DNA of 64,000 nucleotides from Acheta domesticus (taxonomy: Eukaryota; Arthropoda; Insecta; Orthoptera; Gryllidae), in contig JAHLJT010008756.1 of NCBI GenBank assembly GCA_031308135.1, forward strand, positions 107,400,415 through 107,464,414, in the 5' to 3' direction. Positions 58,346-64,000 of the stretch are shown here, piece by piece (the first letter of the stretch is position 1; each line of letters opens with the position of its first letter). The notes below the pieces were generated by a model that worked only from the letters and a program-made list of their open reading frames with translations, did no database searches and was not told the DNA's origin. The translations under genes and the position numbers were made by a program.

Positions 58346-60405
58346 AGGTTGACGCATTCAGGTTCTGTATGGAATCGGGATCATAAAATTCAATAAATTG
58401 AATTTTTGCAATTATAGTCTTTAATTTGTGGCTTTTTGTTAAAGAATCCCCCCGACGTTACTTTAAAAATGTTTTGATAGTTGACGACCTCGGGGCAATA
58501 ACACGCTTTGCCACAATACGTATGTTTTATGAAAGCGGAGAATAAATGGTTAGACATTCCATTCTATACATTGGGATAAAGAACATTCATTTATGAATTA
58601 CACGTCCATCTTGAGGCGAATCTTTAAAATAAAAACCCAACATCTAGATACATCAATGGGGCATCAAAAACACTTCTTCATATGTTAATTTCATCAGAAA
58701 ATAGCATGTAATTGCCCCAAGGTCTTGAATTATATCCGTGATATATGTATGCTCATCCATTTTTCTTATGGATTGGATAGTCCGCTGTTCTTATTGGAAT
58801 TTTTAATTAAGGAAATGATACACACATACTTTCTTGAATGAGGCATTCGCATGGAAAGTACATAGCATTATGAAAGGAGTAGTGAAATATTATCTAAAAT
58901 AATGAAAGCAGTAGGCGTCGTCGACACCAAATTCACAAAATATTGTCTTAGTGATTAACTCCTAATAATATTAATTTCGCATAATTCGGGTGAACGAAAG
59001 AAAATAAAGAACGTTCATAGAATGTTGTTTAGGAGGAGCCAATGCTTAACTGAGTAGTGGTATCCTTTGGTCGGTGATAGATCCTGGAGACGGGGGGACG
59101 AAGAGAACAACCCCCCCATCCCCCAAATCCAACAACGCAATAAGACAATGACCTGTAAAAAAGTATTTACCAGTTTTCGATGAATTACGATTGAACTCTG
59201 AAACATGATCAAGTTTGTGGTTGATATTACTTCTCTTTCCCAAACATACGCTCATCCTTGACTCCCGAGAAGAGAGTTACCAAGAAGCAGGGGAGAGGGG
59301 TGTTAAGTTGGGCAATTCATGGGGAAATATGGTGATTATAGATGCGCAGTAGTATTGCATTGCTTTGTAAGAAATATTATTCCGTAACATACACGATGTC
59401 AACGCTTATCTGAAGTGTTCCGTTTCGACGTATAAATACAACGAAAATATAATGTAATAATAGCTAAAACCTGTAAAAATATGTAAAAATAAGTAACATA
59501 ATTAATTCAGAATGACATATTAACTCTAAAAAATATAATTAAATGCTGTTTTCTTGTTGCTGTACAAACATGTAATTACACGAAAATTCGTTCCCTGGTT
59601 AGTTTTATTTTGTGTAGAACAAGAAATGTCAAGAAAAACACCATAGTCATTTGAAAGAAAAATCTGAAATCGTGGTTCAAGCTTCGTACAAAGTACCCCT
59701 TCAAATTAGAATATTTATTTCCTATGCGCATTTGTCGTAGTGCTGTTTTACGCACGGGAAGAATGAAGAACATTCTGACGGATGGAGTGGCGCGGAGGTC
59801 AAACTGTTACAGGTTACAAGAACAATGAGAAGCACATACACTTCTCATTTTCGCCTTCTTACAGAATATGCTTTGTATATAAAATGATATTGCAATGCTG
59901 CAAGAAGAAAGATTTTAATGTAAATTAACGCTTTGGAAATTCCTGCCACCGAAAATGATAGTTTTGTTTCAAAAAGTAGTTTCGTCAGTCCGCCAATGGA
60001 CAACACGACCACCCACACCGTTCAAAATATTTTCCCAAAACCTGATGAAAAGTTTGACTTTTAAACGCCTTGTAAACATGGATAACAATACACTAAATTA
60101 AATGGTCTTAGGGCTATTTTTGTTCAAAAATTTTAAGTTTTTCAAAATAATTGTCTTTTAATCTAAAGCGTCTCGTTCATTGAAGAGTTGAAAAAGATGG
60201 TTGAAATATCGGTAAGGCATATGTTGCAATAATATCGTATACCCGTTACGAAAATACAAGAAAGTTGTGCTTTGTAGTTGTAGCATTAGTTTAAATGGTA
60301 GGTTAATGTTCGTATTTCTAAATTGTCTTGTGGTATCAGGTAGATATATACGGGTATTAGCAATATACACTCTATTTAGGAAGTTGGCTTCAAGCGGGAA
60401 TAAAA
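58346..60405. other. unassigned AT-rich sequence
   Basis: No gene recognised. Weak HX-like phrases at 59690-59720 and 59960-60150 may be a very old HX copy. Confidence 0.4.
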
Positions 60406-62213
60406 CTAGTGGCTCTACAGATTGGCACAGACACCCCTGCACCGGCCCTCCACCTCCCCTCGACTCGGCCAGCTACTCGGCCCCGCCACCCACTTCCGCC
60501 AGCCGCTATCCATCGCCACCCAAAGCACTTTCCCCTGACATGTTCTTAATTTTTCGCATTGGCACCAGCAGAACAGAAATACTACTTTAAGAGTAGTAAA
60601 GAACTGCAAAACCTCGTCCCAAAAGGCAACTCTACTTTAACCCTCTGCTATCAACGTGGAGTCCCTGGGACTCCTCCGCCTCGCGAAACTTCGAATACGT
60701 GCACGTACGTTTTTTTAATAAGATTGATTCTTCCTGTTCCTTTTTTCTTCTACAGTTTTAAGTAATGGTTCGCGAACTTACTGTTGTAGAATGCTTTTCA
60801 GGGAAATTATCAGCCTTTGTTGGAACACAGGAGACCTAGTGACTCCATGTCAGAAGCAGAGTAACATTCACTGAGTGCCCGTCGCACATTGCCAGTTAGT
60901 GCATTTTATTTTGTTGCGCTTCTGAAGAAAGTGCAATGTACAGGAAAACATGTCAAGTCTGTTAATTGAGTGCGTGAATATTAATGACCATGATTTTGAA
61001 GAAAATATTGCGCGATGGGTGTAGCAAATGCTCAGTATTTTTCACAGTATCTTTGGATCATCAAATTGAAAATGACCAGTCCTCATCATACAGGCAATTT
61101 TGTTTAGAAAGTTGTGCAGAAAAAGATGACTAAAGAAATTTATCGCAGAATTTTAGTTTTTGTAGTACTGACACTTTTGTACTTGATTTTTAGTTCTAAA
61201 GTTATAGTTGGTTTCATTAATACATTTTTTAATGTTTAATAATTTTTTATTGAAAAGATAAATTCGGTAAATTAAAGGTCTGCATAACTTTATTTAACCA
61301 CCTTTAATCACGTGATATTCTTTCATTAGATAACTTATTAACAAATATATCCTGATTCATGTTTTCTTTAGTCATCATTAAGTTTCAATGTTCTTCACTC
61401 GAAATACAAATCTATTTTTTAATATTTGAAACAACATGTTATGAGTCCATGGGACACCACATCGGTACCAGTGTGACTGAATCCCCATGACGGCAGCTAA
61501 GGGTTAAAAGTCCGGAGTCGCTTTTAAAAAAATGGCGCCCAAACGCCACTGTAAATTCGAAATCCGAGGCTCCCCCACATAGAAAAACCTTGAGCTCTCG
61601 AAAATCCCACAAGAAGTCATTTGAAGCACTTCAACTCAAAAACACAATAGCGTCTACAAACTGCTGGAAATGCTCACATCAACGGCGTTAGAGATTCCTA
61701 AAAAAAATACATCCATGCAATCCGTGAACAAACAAAAAAAGCATCCCTAAATGAACCCCACGACATACTAATGAGTATGCAACCAGCACCATCTTTTCGA
61801 AAAGGTTGAAGAAAAAATTTGGAGCCATTTATGAGAAAATGGCGCCTGAGCGCCTCTGAAAATGTAGAAATCCGAGCCAGCCTCGACAAAAATCGGTCTA
61901 GTCTTCAAGAACTCCCACATGACACTATTCAAAGCACATGCATTCATAAATTTAATAATAAGAACTAATCGCCGTCAATCGCAAACATTAATGACGTGTT
62001 CCAGAAATGACCTTCCAGAAAAAATCGCATGCATGGTCCAGGTGGTAGTCGTGCTCACAGACGGACGGACAGACGTTCCAAAAAAACATCTCCCGGCATA
62101 AGGGTACCCCAAAACCTGCACCTCCGCCGAAATTTCGAAATTGATCCTCAGCAGCACCTCATCCCCCTATACTACGTATACCACTCCGCATTTACCTATG
62201 TATACGGAACAGT
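60406..62213 (-). mobile_element. HX element with T-to-C hypermutation, interrupted by a TTAA MITE
   Basis: CTAG at the left edge, the 5' palindrome at the right (CTATACTACGTATACCACTC, TATGTATACGGAACAGT). Unit markers at 61531 and 61838 are 307 bp apart; later units are deleted before the CAGACGGACGGACAGACG minisatellite at 62057. Compared with other copies, many T positions on the plus strand are C, for example AAATCCGAGGCT for AAATTTGAAGCT and GGCGCCTGAGCGCCTCTG for GGCGTTTGAGCGTTTCTG. The piggyBac MITE at 60641-61503 does not share this bias. Confidence 0.75.
60637..61507. mobile_element. piggyBac-like MITE with TTAA duplication
   Basis: TTAA at 60637-60640 and 61504-61507 flank 863 bp with ends CCCTCTGCTATCAACG and (minus strand) CCCTTAGCTGCCGTCA. 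Just inside lie the palindrome GGAGTCCCTGGGACTCC (60660-60676) and a related ATGAGTCCATGGGAC at the other end. Removing it rejoins HX sequence exactly at a TTAA present in other HX copies. No transposase is encoded. Confidence 0.85.
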
Positions 62214-62951
62214 AATATTATAATTTACCAAGTCTTTTACGAGTAAATGAATCGTTATCGGTACATTCGTCTTAACGATTGAATAAGGTCTTTAGACGCT
62301 TGGTGTCTTTCTTACGCTTAAACAGCTTAGAAGCTGTTTGACTTTCACATCCCTTCAATGAGTCTGAGATTGCGCTGTCCGTTGGCCTTCTACCTGCTGC
62401 TGCCTCATGATCTTGGTTGCTGATACAAATACTCCGATTAAACACAGTGTCACCTCAAGGTCACGTGCTGAAAGGAAAAGGGAATTGTCATTTTGTTACG
62501 ACTTGGTGTTGAAGCTTCCTGATTGGAATGGCAAATTCCCCCTTCCTTTCAAAAAAAAAAAATGCGACCCCGAAGAGTAACTAAGTTTAAATCAAAGTAC
62601 ATATGTTGGGCTCCCTTTTCTTGAGCGCTGAGGGCGTGCTTGCAAGCCACAATTCCATGGTAGTAACTCTGGAGACGACCTTGCTGGGCGACAAGATCAG
62701 AGTAAAGCATGACAATATTCATTGTTCACATCTTTCAACAACCATAGTTAACTTTGTATTTAAAACTACAATGTCGGCTATTGAAAGTAATATCAGATAG
62801 TTGTCTTTCAGGAATTGGTTTGAAGCGTCCGTGAATTGAAGTCTTTAACATGTGCTGCATAATTTATTTTGAGTATTTTGATGTAACTATGTATTTTTAT
62901 GTAACTCAATTTTACCCAACCGATTCAATGGCTTCTTGATTGTTGGTTATT
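62214..62951. other. unassigned AT-rich sequence
   Basis: No gene recognised. Confidence 0.5.
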
Positions 62952-64000
62952 ACTTTCCCGTATACGTACGTATATACGGAGTAATATACGTAGTGTAGGG
63001 AAAGTTACGTAATAACTTGCGAAACAATGTGCGAAATGTGCGAAACAATGGTGGATTTTCAGCAGAAAAAAATCATTGCCGGGCCATGATAACGAAAAAG
63101 TGAATAAAACCAGTTGCTAAATCAAGAAAAAATCCCCGAACGTATTGTGTGGCCAGAATCCCTGTTTTTTGTGTCCTTGATTACCGAGAAACCAATTGAA
63201 ACCAAAATGTCCATTCGTTCGTCCGTCCCTCCGCCCGTCCGTCTGTGAACACAGTAGCGGTTAAACCATACATAGGATGTTTTTCCAAATGAAGAAACCG
63301 CTATCGATCCGACTCGAGTCAAAGCTTTGATATCTTGAACCAGATTCTATAAAACTTGGAGGTACTTTACAAGAAGCCTCCCGGACATTTTTAAAATTTT
63401 CTCAAAAAGGGCTCAAGTTTTTTCTTTAAATTATTAGTAAGAATAGACTAAAATACACGTAAGGTGGCATAGGTGCGATTTCACGGTTAACAAAAATTGC
63501 AAAATTTCGAAACTACAATTACAAAATTCAAGATAGATTTTTTCTTCAAATAACATTTGTTATCCATAGTGAGTTTTTTCATTAAGGTCGTGCACATTTT
63601 TTGACTATTTTAGTATTTCTCGCACAATATTGTGTGCCATATGTGGAATTTAAAAACATATCAAACACAAAATTTTCTCAAAAACGAAGACAAATTTTTC
63701 TCTAAACTTTTGGTAACGATAGTACCTAATACACTCTGTGAAATGACATAAACCCCATATTGCTCTATTCTTTTGTTTGTTTGTTTTTAAAAAAATACGA
63801 AAAAAATAATTTTTTGACTTGTCTCTCACGTCGTTAATATTTCCATTAGCGGAAATTTGTTGTCATTATTATATTTACGAGTACATGTGCTTTAAATATT
63901 GTCAAGTAAAGTTAATGCAAATTGAGCTCTTTAATGTGACGTAAAGCTTATTTTGAGGTATTTTTTGTTTTTTAAAAAATTACACAAATGTTTTTTTTAA
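62952..64000 (+). mobile_element. HX element, 5' part, truncated by window end
   Basis: ACTTTCCCGTATACGTACGT start, 5' palindrome to 63007, AATCATTGCCGGGCCATGAT, the CCGTCCCTCCGCCCGTCCGT minisatellite (63221-63240), then body units with AAATTTTCTCAAAAACGAAG near 63670 and CTCACGTCGTTAATATTTCC near 63826. The 3' end is beyond base 64000. Confidence 0.8.

Noticed and set aside
59690..60160. Possible ancient HX copy
   Set aside because: Only isolated phrases resemble the family (GCTTCGTACAAAGTACCCC); no end motif or unit spacing.

Overview
This window looks like non-genic DNA from a large, repeat-rich animal genome. The AT-rich background, TTAA and TA transposons, rolling-circle-type elements, tRNA-derived SINEs with (ATCA)n tails, Gypsy-style solo LTRs and arthropod-type non-LTR reverse transcriptase relics suggest an arthropod, probably an insect with a big genome; the species cannot be named from the sequence alone. 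I find no intact host protein-coding gene, tRNA, rRNA or CRISPR array. Every recognisable coding stretch is a broken transposon-type gene, and the many short open frames carry no recognisable domain.

The dominant component is one interspersed family, here called HX. At least fourteen full or partial copies lie between 3.5 and 64 kb. Read 5' to 3', a copy starts ACTTTCCCGTATAC, ends in the inverted motif ATACGGGAAAGT followed by a small hairpin and CACTAG, has a body of about four imperfect tandem units of about 307 bp, and sits between T and T without a target duplication. This matches the architecture of Helentron-associated (DINE-1/HINE-like) non-autonomous elements. One copy (60.4-62.2 kb) carries a striking excess of T-to-C changes on the plus strand.

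Layout. 1.1-8.9 kb: a minus-strand non-LTR reverse transcriptase pseudogene split by a 6.0 kb TTAA-flanked piggyBac-like element that holds a decayed transposase, canonical Helitron ends, a palindromic TA MITE and an HX copy. 9-15 kb: a diverged HX copy, a polypyrimidine element and featureless AT-rich DNA. 15.4-19.2 kb: a cluster of tRNA-derived SINE1 copies, one split by HX, plus a CpG-rich block. 21-24.9 kb: HX, LTR and polypyrimidine elements with a clean solo LTR. 25-26 kb: a CpG-rich block and a foldback. 29.4-31.6 kb: a probable second TTAA element containing a 17-bp minisatellite. 34.8-36.4 kb: GC-rich DNA. 39.7-40.0 kb: a plus-strand reverse transcriptase tail. 41.6-44.1 kb: HX nested in HX, with a second tRNA SINE inside. 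47.6-48.8 kb: a solo LTR beside a pseudogene of an unnamed repetitive protein family, whose second copy lies at 54.3-54.9 kb beside a 430-bp palindrome. 51-53.9 kb: SINE1 pair and a tandem HX cluster. 57.9-58.3 kb: a three-monomer higher-order tandem repeat. 60.4-64 kb: the hypermutated HX copy carrying a TTAA MITE, then another HX copy running off the end.

Nested insertions give a relative chronology: SINE1 before HX at 15-17 kb; HX before HX before SINE2 at 41-44 kb; HX before the piggyBac MITE at 60-62 kb; reverse transcriptase before piggyBac at 1-9 kb.
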